Of a DNA stretch of 64,000 nt, positions 37,201 through 46,289 are shown one piece after another. A model generated the notes under the pieces. The model did no database searches and was not told the DNA's origin. It saw only the letters and a program-made list of their open reading frames with translations. The stretch is taken from NCBI GenBank assembly GCA_904066235.2, contig CAJFCV020000005.1:2666001-2730000 (forward strand), given 5' to 3'. The translations under genes were made by a program, and so were the position numbers. Each line of letters opens with the position of its first letter. The first letter of the stretch is position 1. This DNA is from Bursaphelenchus xylophilus. Lineage: Eukaryota; Nematoda; Chromadorea; Rhabditida; Aphelenchoididae.

Positions 37201-37396
37201 TCAGTATCTTTGCAAAGTCCGTAAGCCCTTGCGGAATGGGATTCCTGGACACACCGACATCCTTTTGCTTTCCTGTTTATAAGAATAGTTTAAGGGGACA
37301 TAGTTAGTTACCCTTTGAGAAAATTTCAATTTTGTTCGGAAGAGTTTTGCATGCGACTGGTAACACAAGCACGAAAACAAGTAAAATAGTCCGCAT
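34281..37396 (-). CDS. M13 metallopeptidase, secreted, head-to-head copy A (766 aa)
   Basis: Minus-strand exons: 37312-37396, 37064-37272, 36161-36484, 35894-36108, 35300-35846, 34642-35239, 34281-34603; total 2,301 nt. An in-frame ATG lies at 37,429 but directly abuts the TATA box, so MRTILLVFVLVLPVACK (signal peptide) at 37,396 is chosen. SPCNDFYNYVCG opens the ectodomain; VNAFNNP; HEIVH at about 592; GENIADAGG; C-terminus HCNVYRKAPSDKPC. Intron 4 must start with GC (GCAAGT at 35,893-35,888): no GT fits the phase, and the resulting exon is exactly 215 nt, the same as its homologs. Intron 2 contains a mariner-type MITE. Closest relative is the gene at 40,202. Confidence 0.9.
36503..37027. 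mobile_element. Mariner-type MITE with TA target duplication
   Basis: 525 bp; ends CAGGGTGGTTCAGACGAAGC / inverse with TA on both sides. Arms share ACCAATTTCTATAAAATTTA with 31,491-32,368. Sits in intron 2 of head-to-head copy A. Confidence 0.85.
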
Positions 37397-37431
37397 TTGC
37401 AATGAGCCTCTTCTCGCAGAAGTTTTCATGG

Positions 37432-37438
37432 TTTTATA
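37432..37438 (-). promoter_or_regulatory. TATA box of head-to-head copy A
   Basis: TATAAAA, 36 bp before the chosen ATG at 37,396 and only 3 bp before the first in-frame ATG; this spacing decides the start. Confidence 0.6.
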
Positions 37439-38132
37439 TGGAAAATTGAACTTTACCTTTCGTAATACGACGTTTTTCCCGCCGCTATCATTACTTTTTA
37501 CCATTTAGGTTGGCAAAGCATTCAGTAATATTTTTTAATTTAACAAAAGTTATCCCGTATATGTGTGTAAGGGATGCAGCTTTTAACTAACTGACAGCGC
37601 CAAAAAAAGCTTTTTTTTATAATTTTTGGCTGCAATATCGTTAAGAACATGCAGTGGAAAAGTGCACTGCAAACTCCCATACCGCGTAACGGTAAGTGTT
37701 CCTTATTCTGCCCACAATGTATAACTTCGCGCAAAGCCGTCAGCATTGGCAAAAATTTGAAACACAGCCTTAGTCTACCACCCTAAACGCAACGACGTTG
37801 GACTTAATTAGTTAGGTACCATTTGTTTTGACTACTGGCTGGCCCTTGGAAAACGGCTGCAGACTGCGTTTTCGTTTAATACGATGCAATCAGCGCCGTA
37901 AGGAACTTACTGCTTCCATGTGGGAGGCAAATGAGCCTTAATAGTCTTCAGAGGCAACTTGAAAGACATAAAAAGAGTATAGTAAGCCAGACATTTGCTG
38001 TCTCTAAAAAAAGTTTTTTTATCCAGAAAATTGACCGAAAATATAATTGTTGTTTAAAAATGAAAAAATATTCAATAACAAAGCAACTTCTCAGTCGAAA
38101 AGTTACTCTCGTTCCGGGTCGGTCGTTCGAAA

Positions 38133-38614
38133 ATGTCTGAGATGACTCCCGCCGCTTGGGCCTACCTCATGGCCGCCTTCAACGGGGTCTTTGCAATTTT
38201 GGCGTTGAGTTTGGCCGTTGGAGTCTATTTCTTCGTGAAAAATACGGTACGATTTCGACTTTTTGACTATTCTTGCTATGTTTTGGGTTTTCTATTCCAA
38301 TTTTTGCGATATTTTTAATTTTTCAGGTCGCCAATGAGATGTCCAAGATGAGCAACATCCTTCCCGGTGCCATGGAGTCGTTGACTTATGCGGAAATCCC
38401 CATTCAAGTGGTCGCTCTGATTTGTGGATATATGAACATTTCGCTGGACGAGATGGCCAAGGAATACAAGAAGGACGCGGCGAATCGTCGGACCATCGTG
38501 GTTCAAACGTTCCGCAAGGATCCAGTCACCACCGCCTTCATTGAATCTTTCCAGTCCAAGTTTGTTCAATACGGATACGTTGGAGAGGATCTGATCACTG
38601 GTAAAAAAGAATGA
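38133..38614 (+). CDS. Small predicted membrane protein, family not recognised (133 aa)
   Basis: Two exons, 38133-38246 and 38327-38614, phase 0 junction, canonical GT-AG (80 bp intron). Residues about 14-35 (AFNGVFAILALSLAVGVYFF) form one transmembrane helix; the rest is soluble, with a hydrophobic patch EIPIQVVALICGYM that could be a second one. No known domain is seen. AATAAA lies shortly after the stop. A fragment of its last exon recurs at 27,941-28,023, so the gene was once duplicated together with parts of the peptidase cluster. It lies in the divergent space between two M13 genes. Confidence 0.75.
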
Positions 38615-38699
38615 TAAATTATCTGTGATTCTAGTCGTATTTGGATGTAAAATAAAATTTCTTTGACATGTGTATTGCGAAAGGTATTCAAGGGAAGCT

Positions 38700-39090
38700 G
38701 TCGTGATTTTCTTTTACTATGTTATATCAGTCTGTCGAGAAAATAGTATGCCCTACACTCCATTTCAAAATGATAGACACGCCTATAAAATCTGCAATTG
38801 CGGCGTCGACGTGCAGTTGACGGATACGAAACCTTTACAGCTTGAAAGAGGAGGCTTGAAAACCTACACCAAAAAAATATTTTTATATTGCACTGTAATT
38901 GCACCTTACACAAAAGATTTTCCAAATTTTGGGTGTTTCAAAATGCTAGACACGGCTGCAATTTTTGCTAAAAACTTGCGGCGTTTGGGAGAAGTTCTTT
39001 ACCGGCCTGTAACTATTGTTTGTTACAAGACGCCACAGACTTTTTCGCGGGGCCTCCGCTGTTACCCGTAAATAAACGTGCGTAGTGGGC
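38700..39090. other. Intergenic stretch, degenerate MITE end only
   Basis: CAGTCTGTCGAGAAAATAGT at 38,730-38,749 resembles the MITE A left end; nothing else is recognised before the minisatellite foldback. Confidence 0.4.
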
Positions 39091-39094
39091 GTTT

Positions 39095-40020
39095 TTGTCC
39101 CCACCCCGGTTTTGTCCCCAAGACGGTTTTGTCCCCAGGACGTTTTTGTCCCCACTTTTTTCGAGCCTTTTTGTCCCCAGACCGGTTTTGTCCCCAGGAC
39201 GTTTTTGTCCCCACTTTTTTCGAGCCTTTTTGTCCCCAGACCGGTTTTGTCCCCAGGACGTTTTTGTCCCCACTTTTTTCGAGCCTTTTTGTCCCCAGAC
39301 CGGTTTTGTCCCCAGGACGGTTTTGTCCCCAAGACGTTTTCGTCCCCACTTTTTTATTTTTTTGTCCCCACACCGGTTTTGTCCCCAGGACGTTTTTGTC
39401 CCCAAGCTGGATAGTACGATTAAAAATTATGCATTCAGATGTTAATGCTGTTGGTTTGGTGCACAGTACTGCTCAAACAACTTGTTCTTAGCGCTTGGTA
39501 CTGCATAGTACGAGGTGGTACTATATAGCACGAGGTAAAAATTAAGCCATAACACGTCAATGCTATGGGTTTGAAGCCCAGTACTTCTCAAAAATGTGTT
39601 TTAGCACATGGTACTATATAGCACGAATTTGTTTTTGCACAAAATGAACGTCTGATCAGTACTGCATACCAAAACAAAGTCATTCACGCGTTATAGCTTA
39701 ATTTTTACCTCGTGCTATATAGTACCACCTTGTACTATACAGTACCAAGTGCTAAGAACATGTTGTTTGAGCAGTACTGTGCACGAAACCAACAGCATTA
39801 ACATCTGAATGCATAATTTTTAATCGTACTATCCAGCTTGGGGACAAAAACGTCCTGGGGACAAAACCGGTGAGGGGACAAAAAAATAAAAAAAGTGGGG
39901 ACAAAAACGTCTTGGGGACAAAACCGGTCTGGGGACAAAAAGGCTCGAAAAAAGTGGGGACAAAAACGTCCTGGGGACAAAACCGTCTTGGGGACAAAAC
40001 CGGGGTGGGGACAAAACCGG
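39095..40020. repeat. Foldback with minisatellite arms (TTTTGTCCCCA)
   Basis: Left arm 39,095-39,404 is a tandem of TTTTGTCCCCA-containing units with a 59 bp higher-order period (starts near 39,141, 39,200 and 39,259). Right arm 39,838-40,018 is its shorter reverse complement. Between them is an inner inverted repeat (39,405-39,560 against 39,690-39,835) with GGTACTATATAGCACG words. Long open frames in all phases are a product of the repeat. Confidence 0.85.
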
Positions 40021-40165
40021 GCCCAATCATAAACGTGACATTTATACGGTATTCTTTACGACAAGCACCAAACACATTACTGAATACCTCGTTGGCCAAA
40101 TGGCAAAGAGTAATGATATCGGCTAGAAAACCGTCGCAATACGAAAGAAAAAGTTCAGATTCCGA

Positions 40166-40172
40166 TATAAAA
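40166..40172 (+). promoter_or_regulatory. TATA box of head-to-head copy B
   Basis: TATAAAA, 36 bp before the ATG at 40,202 and 3 bp before an earlier in-frame ATG at 40,175, the same arrangement as copy A. Confidence 0.6.
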
Positions 40173-40201
40173 CCATGAATAGTTTTGTGATCCGCCGCAA
40201 A

Positions 40202-43200
40202 ATGCGGATTATTTTACTTGTTTGCATTCTCGGATTGTGTGTCGTATGCAAAACGGTTCCGCACAAAATTAAGATTCTCCAAAAAGGTAGTAAACCAAAG
40301 GTGTATTACGTTATGATGTCTAGGGAAGCAAAGGGATGTCGGCGTCTCCAGGAACCCGACACCACAAGGACTTGCGGAATTTGCAAGGATTCTAAATTCT
40401 ACGATGAATCTGAGCTTGTCGCCATGCAACGACTTTTATAACTACGTGTGCGGGAAGGAGAATTACACAACCATGTCCGAAATTGTAAAGGAACGCTTTA
40501 GGAAATTGAAAATCGGGCTGGAAAAAACAGCGGTAAGATGGCATATCATTACTTTGTAGCTTTTAATTACAGTGACCGACCCGATCCGGTGACAAAAATG
40601 TACCATTTTTGGATCCGGGAAGTATCGAAACATGGAAAAATGCTTCCCTCTTCGAGTAAAAAGAACTCCGTTTTGAAGGACGCGCCCTTTCCCTCACAAA
40701 AAGAGCGGACGCGCTTTTGAAATCGGAGTTTTTTTCACATGGAGAGGGAGGTATTTTGCCACATTTTTGATACTTCCTCGATACAAAATAGTACGGTTTT
40801 TTTAAAACTGGATCAGGTCCCACACTGTAATTTATTTTCAGACAAATCCGGTCCTAAGCAAACTCAATGGCTTGATTGACAAATGCGTTAACAAATCGCA
40901 AGATACAGATGATTACAATGGTGTCAATTTTCTGCAAACACATTGTAAAAAACTGGCCGACATCCTGGGCGCAGAGTTCCCAATCATTCACAACAGGCCA
41001 GTAGAAAAGCCCACGAAGCAACAGCTCACCGCGGCCATGTACTTCTTTTCGACCATTGACAAGAAATCGTTGATAACCGCCGAAGTCGACTATTCCAATG
41101 GCAAAGAAACCGATCCCCCAAAGACAATTGCCTTTAGAGCCCCGTCCATTGTCGATCCGATCGTAAGTTCCCACAAAGGCAGCAAAAAATAGTCATCTTA
41201 AGTTTTATTACTATTATCGCACATGGAACGAAGAACAAGTGAAATCCCTTTTTTTCGCATTAATGCAAGCATTTGTGCGTGTAAAACAAATAGCAAGGAC
41301 AGAAGAGGACGTCCAAAAAGATATTAAAGACATTACAAATTATGAGAAGTATATTGTCGATCATTTTATGCCTGATCCACAACTGGCTCATTCCAACGAT
41401 CTGTACGTTTTGATTGTTTACAGACACCATCGCTTACAGTGGGGGACCTGATCCATTGGTAAAAAACGTACCATTTTGCTACTCGGAAGCATCAAAAAAT
41501 GTGGCAAAATGCTTCCCTCTCCAAGTGAAAAGCTCCGTTTCCCCAACAAAAAGAGCGGGCGCGCTTTTGAAATTGGAGTTTTTTTTCGCTTGGAGAGGGA
41601 GGTATTTGCTACTTTTTTTGATACCGCCCGGATGCAAAACGTCACGCTTTTTGCTACCAGATCAGATCCGTCGCTGTAATGATCTAAATGTAAAAACAAT
41701 AGGGCCATTCTTCAGCCGAGCACAGCTGATGACTGCGCAGGAAGCAAACAATCAAGTTGGGCTAATTGATTTCCCGGAATTCCTGAAGGCCTTTGTGAAA
41801 GACGAAGCTGATGAGATCAAAACGCACGTGCTATCAGCCGACTTCAAAATTCGAGTGGATGCGGTTGAATCAACTGCGGCGCTGAGCAAGTTTTTGGAAA
41901 GCGATGCCATTGACGGCCGCACGATTATCAACCACTTATATTTCTACCTGCTACGCCACTATCTGGAGCGGTTTACGTCGACTCAACGCCTAGGTGATGC
42001 ACCAAACGAGACGTCAGCATTCGACACTGTCGATGATTTTGTCAGTTCCCCGTCTCAGAGCAGCGACAATATTGAAGAAAGAGCAAACTGCGTAATGAGG
42101 ATTATAAGCACATCGAAAGCCCATTACTTAACGCCGCTCGTTGAACGTGCCTATTTGGAAGGAGCGCTGCCGACTGCCGAGGAAAGGAATCGCAAGGTTC
42201 AATATGTTGCCGAGATCGTGGAAAATTTATTCAAAGCATTCCGAGTGAGTGCACTTATGGCAAAAAAATGAGCTGTACAGTGGACCTTATCCAATCGCAA
42301 AAACGTACCATTTTGCATCCGGGAAGTATCAAAAATGTGGCAAAATGCTTCCCTCTCCGAATGAAAAAACTCCGATTTTAAAAACGCGATCTTCTTGTGA
42401 GAGAAAGGGCGCGCCCTCCAAAACCGTTGCGGCACAACTCTCCACCTTTTTCTGAACTCTCCACCTTGAACGAACCCTCCTTTTTTTGAACACCGCCCCC
42501 CCCCCACAATTTTGAAAATTGAAAAAAATGCGGTGTGAAATGTCATACGATTAAAATTTTTTTCAAATTGAAAAAACATTTACACCTTATTCTTTTCAAT
42601 TTGAAAAAAAATTTCCACCGTATAAGATGTCACACCTAGTTTTTTCGAATTTCAAAATGGGGGAGTGTTCAAAAAAAGGGGAAAGTTATGACTTTTTCGG
42701 GGAGAGTTGAAAAAGGGGGAGAGTTCAGGCTCAACCCTCCAAAACGAAGCTTTTTCACTTGTAAAGGGAGGCATTTTGCCACATTTTTGAATGCAAAAAG
42801 CTACGTTTTTTGCCACTGGATCAGGTCCTCACTGTGTTGTATTCTAGACTCAATTAGAGGAAGTCGACTGGACGATAAATTCGAAGAATCTCGCATACGA
42901 AAAGTTGGCAAACATGCGGTCGACTCTCGTGTATGCCGAAAACATTTTTAACGACACCTATCTGAGTGAAAAGTTCGCATCCTACCAACTAGACCCGACG
43001 CTGACCTACGCCGAGGAGGAGGACCGCTTAGCGCTCCTGATCTTCAAACAGAACAAACGCGAACTTCTGAAGCCCAAAACCCGCGATACAATGGCTTATC
43101 CAACATACGTCGTTAACGCCGCTAATCTATTCAATGAAAACAAAATCGAAATTTTGAACGCCTTCTTGGACGTCCCTCTTTTTGACATGGACTTTCCAGC

Positions 43201-44068
43201 TTCGGCTGTTTATGGAGGGGTCGGCAGCTCCGTAGGTCATGAAATAATCCATGGATTTGACAGCGATGGCATCCATTACGATAAGAACGGAGATGCGAAC
43301 GAATGGATGGACGAAGAAACGAGACAAAAGTTTGGTATCATGGCAAGGTGTGTAGTCGACCAGTTCAACAAGTTCATTACGTCTCACAACACTTCAAACA
43401 ACGGCGAAGCGACGCAGGGAGAGAACATCGCAGATTCCGGAGGAAAAAACTCTTCCTACAGTGGCGGACCTGATCCAGTGACAAAAAACGTACCATTTGG
43501 TATCCGGGATGTATCAAAAATGTGGCAAAATGCTTCCCTCTCCACGTGATAAAGAAACTCCTATTTCAAAAGTGCGCCTGCTCTTTTTTGTGAGGGAAAG
43601 GGAGCGCCCTTCAAAACGAAGTTTTTTTTAGTTGGAGAGAGAGGTATTTTGCCACATTTTTGATACTTCCCGGATGCAAAATGATACGTTTTTTGCCACT
43701 GGATCAGGTCCCTTACTGTAACAAATTTACGGCGAACGCTTTCAGGGATCTTAGCATCTTACCGCACCTACAAAGCGTACGCAGCGGCAGCGGAGCTGAA
43801 TCCGCCCCTCCCCTTCGCTGAATTGCAGTCACTGACCAACGACCAAATATTCTTCATTTCTTACGCACGATTTTTCTGTCAGAAGCCTCCTTTGGACATT
43901 CCGAACTTAAGCATAGACATGCACGCAGAAGGCAAGCTGCGTGTTCTTGGCACCTTGCAAAACACGCCCGAGTTCAAGGAGGCTTTTAAATGCAATGTCG
44001 GGGATTTATACGCGCCCAAAGAACATTGTAATGTCTATCGAAAAGCTCCAACCGACAAGCCTTGCTAA
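40202..44068 (+). CDS. M13 metallopeptidase, head-to-head copy B (about 753 aa), one defective splice donor
   Basis: Exons: 40202-40286, 40324-40532, 40842-41162, 41203-41402, 41716-42244, 42848-43442, 43746-44068. First-exon length (85 nt), second exon (209) and last exon (323) equal those of copy A. Signal peptide MRIILLVCILGLCVVCK; SPCNDFYNYVCG; VNAANLF; HEIIH at about 579; GENIADSGG; C-terminus HCNVYRKAPTDKPC. The junction after GENIADSGG should use a GT at 43,443, but the sequence is GAAAAA. Alternative phase-correct donors are at 43,461 (inside a MITE) and 43,480s (GGTATCC); these would add about 6-19 residues. Otherwise the gene is open and intact. It carries four copies of one MITE family in its introns. 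It could be a young pseudogene. Confidence 0.82.
40570..40827. mobile_element. MITE family B copy (CAGTG...GATCCAGTGG)
   Basis: Nearly palindromic 250-260 bp element with conserved arms (GTACCATTTTGCATCCGGGA, CAAAATGCTTCCCTCTCC) around a CGCGCCCGCTCTTTTTGTGA-like centre. In intron 2 of head-to-head copy B. Confidence 0.8.
41437..41676. mobile_element. MITE family B copy
   Basis: Same palindromic arms as 40,570; in intron 4 of head-to-head copy B. Confidence 0.8.
42278..42834. mobile_element. MITE family B copy with nested insertion
   Basis: Family B ends flank a second inverted-repeat element (about 42,440-42,740) with CTGAACTCTCCACC / GGGGAGAGTTGA ends and a C10 run near 42,501. In intron 5 of head-to-head copy B. 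Confidence 0.7.
43459..43718. mobile_element. MITE family B copy next to a lost splice donor
   Basis: Begins 16 bp after the expected exon end at 43,442. Carries a local change (GGTATCC where other copies have GCATCC) that creates a GT. Confidence 0.8.
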
Positions 44069-44291
44069 CCTATTGTTTCATCAACCATATTGTTCATAGA
44101 GAATACCAATAAAAACATATTGTATAGTTGTTCATAAAGTACAACACAGCTAGTTTACCTAAGCATCATTTGATATAATTTTCCAAACATAGTTTAGATA
44201 GTTTATGCAACAGAAACAAATAAAAAAACAAACCGGCATTCGGCTTAGAAACCAGGTTTTAGAGCTTATCAAAACTTGTGAACCTCTCCGT

Positions 44292-46046
44292 TTACTTGAA
44301 AATTTTTCCTTGATTGAACTTCTTTCCATCGAAGTCGCCCTCCCAGGCCAAGTATTCGTTGACGGTCTTCTTGGTCTTCTCGTCGGCAGGGTCAAGTTTC
44401 TTCCAAGAGTAGGATTCGTAGTCCACTTGCCAGTCTGGGCTAAGCTCAAAGGCGAGTTCGTGTCCACGCCAGATCCAGATTCCGGAGATGGAGGAGTCGT
44501 TGTCGGTTCCGAAGAGGCAGACAGAGGCGAAGGCGTGCTTCTTCAGCTTCTCCAATCGTTGGAACATTCCCGAAATCAAGTTGCAGCTCATGAAGGTGAG
44601 GGTCAACTCCTTGGGGTATTTATATTCACCGTACCAGATGGAGTAGTTCTCGGGCTCGAAGTTCTCCCAGAACCATGGGATGGATTTGTCGGTGTCCTCG
44701 TTGGAGTAGACACGTTTGAAACCGTCCAAGTTGAACTTTCCGGCGGGGAATTTGAGGAAGGGATCAACAAACTTCTCGACGGGAGCGGAAGGCTCATCTT
44801 CTTCTGGCTCTTGAGCAGCTGGCTTGGGCTTGTCTTCCTTCTTCTTCTCGGGTTTCTTGGTCTCTTTCTTCTCTGAAAAACATACAATTCATGCTTTCAA
44901 CACTACTGAACCTAAAGCCAAAAAATAAAAAATAAATCCCTTACCATCCTTCTTTGGAGCGGGCTTGATCTTGTTGTACTGATCTTGGCTGAATTGAGCG
45001 ACGGCAGAGGCCAACTTGACTTCACCAACAACCTCTTTCACGACCTTCTGGTTGACGATGGTCAAGAAATAACGGGTAACGTTGACCAAGCTCTTTCGGG
45101 CTTTCTCGTCCAGAACGTGTTGGTATGCTGGGAGGAGGTTCAATGCGACAGAAACATCAGCGGCCGAAAGTCGTTCTCCGACCAAGAAGGTCTTGGAGGC
45201 AAGGACTTTGTCAAAGGCTTGGAGCTGGGCAAGGAACTCTTTCTTGGCGTGCTCGAGGGTGTCGTGGTCAACATGGGCGACTGAGATGGATGGGAGAACG
45301 TAGGAAAGAGCGCTGGGGAGAAGCTCGGAATCGGCCCATTGGAACCATTGAAGGAGAGCTGGGTCCTAAAATTATAAATAGCCTTTTTATACGAACTCCA
45401 AGTTTTGAGGTAAAAATTATATTATCCATGATGGACAGGCGTCTAAAAACAAAACAGACAAAATAAAGCTCTTACCTCAGGCAGATACTGTTTGTTTCCA
45501 GCAGCCAAATGACGGACGATGGCATCGGATCCGAAAAGACGAGTTTCTCCCTCTTCGAAAGCTGGAGTCAGGCCAAGTGGGAACTTGTCGGCTGGCACGT
45601 TCTCCTTGACTTGCACGGTCTTACCGGCAACCTTAGCGGCGACCAGGACCTTCTGAACGCGGAATCCTTCGGAGTTTCCGTAGACTGTCTGAAAAATTAG
45701 AGGAAATTAGCTTGTTGCGTTAGACTATATTCCTTGGATTTTCTCAAACGACAAAGACTAAATTTTGCAGGCTGAGAACGTAAACTAAGAAAAAAACCAA
45801 GACTATCAAGAAGCAACGTGACTTTTCTCAAGTTCTCCCGTTTAAAATTACTATTACACAAGGCAACAAGAATTGTAATTATATAAAACTATAAAAACGT
45901 AAAATCTATTCAGAAGTCTCCAAAAATCCTTGTCAAGCTTTCGCTGTAGCCTCGCATCAACTAATCCTACTTTTGTAGCCCGCGAAATCCGAAAAGCCGG
46001 CCTAAAATCCAACAAAACAACAGGTTATAAACCAACTTACAGCCAT
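44292..46046 (-). CDS. Translation elongation factor 1 gamma (406 aa)
   Basis: Structural subunit of the eEF1B guanine-exchange complex, which recycles eEF1A for delivery of aminoacyl-tRNA; cytosolic. Minus-strand exons: 46041-46046 (only ATG GCT), 45476-45688, 44945-45365, 44292-44872; phases 0, 0 and 1. Residues 1-about 210 are a glutathione-transferase-like domain ([45 protein letters not shown]). A lysine/glutamate linker follows ([18 protein letters not shown]), then the conserved C-terminal domain ([35 protein letters not shown]; ends [11 protein letters not shown]). Length is normal. A TTTTTGCAG acceptor before the ATG (near 46,084) may take a spliced leader. Divergent from the Elongator gene across 243 bp. 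Confidence 0.95.
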
Positions 46047-46289
46047 GATGAACACTTAGATGGTCCCAAAGAACGAGGAGACACTAACCTGCAAAAATGT
46101 AAATGATGAAAATGAACAAATCGCTCTCGAAATCACGCAATTCCAACCGAGATTTGCAAAAATGAACAAGATAAAAAAGAATTTCCTACCGAAGAGCTGA
46201 CTTGTTTTCGTTGCGGGACGCAGGAAATAGAATAAAAACATTTTTTCATCGAAATTTTTTTGGAAATTTCGTTGAAATCTTGATGGAAG
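46047..46289. promoter_or_regulatory. Shared divergent promoter of eEF1-gamma and ELP2
   Basis: The 243 bp between the two start codons must hold both 5' UTRs and promoters. No TATA box is clear. A short upstream frame (ATG at 46,282, MEDEQYR then stop) overlaps the ELP2 start in another phase. Confidence 0.5.

Noticed and set aside
39078..39491. Long open frames in several phases on both strands
   Set aside because: Translation of a TTTTGTCCCCA tandem array; all frames stay open because the unit lacks stops.
44205..44876. Plus-strand 223 aa frame
   Set aside because: Antisense shadow of the eEF1-gamma last exon.
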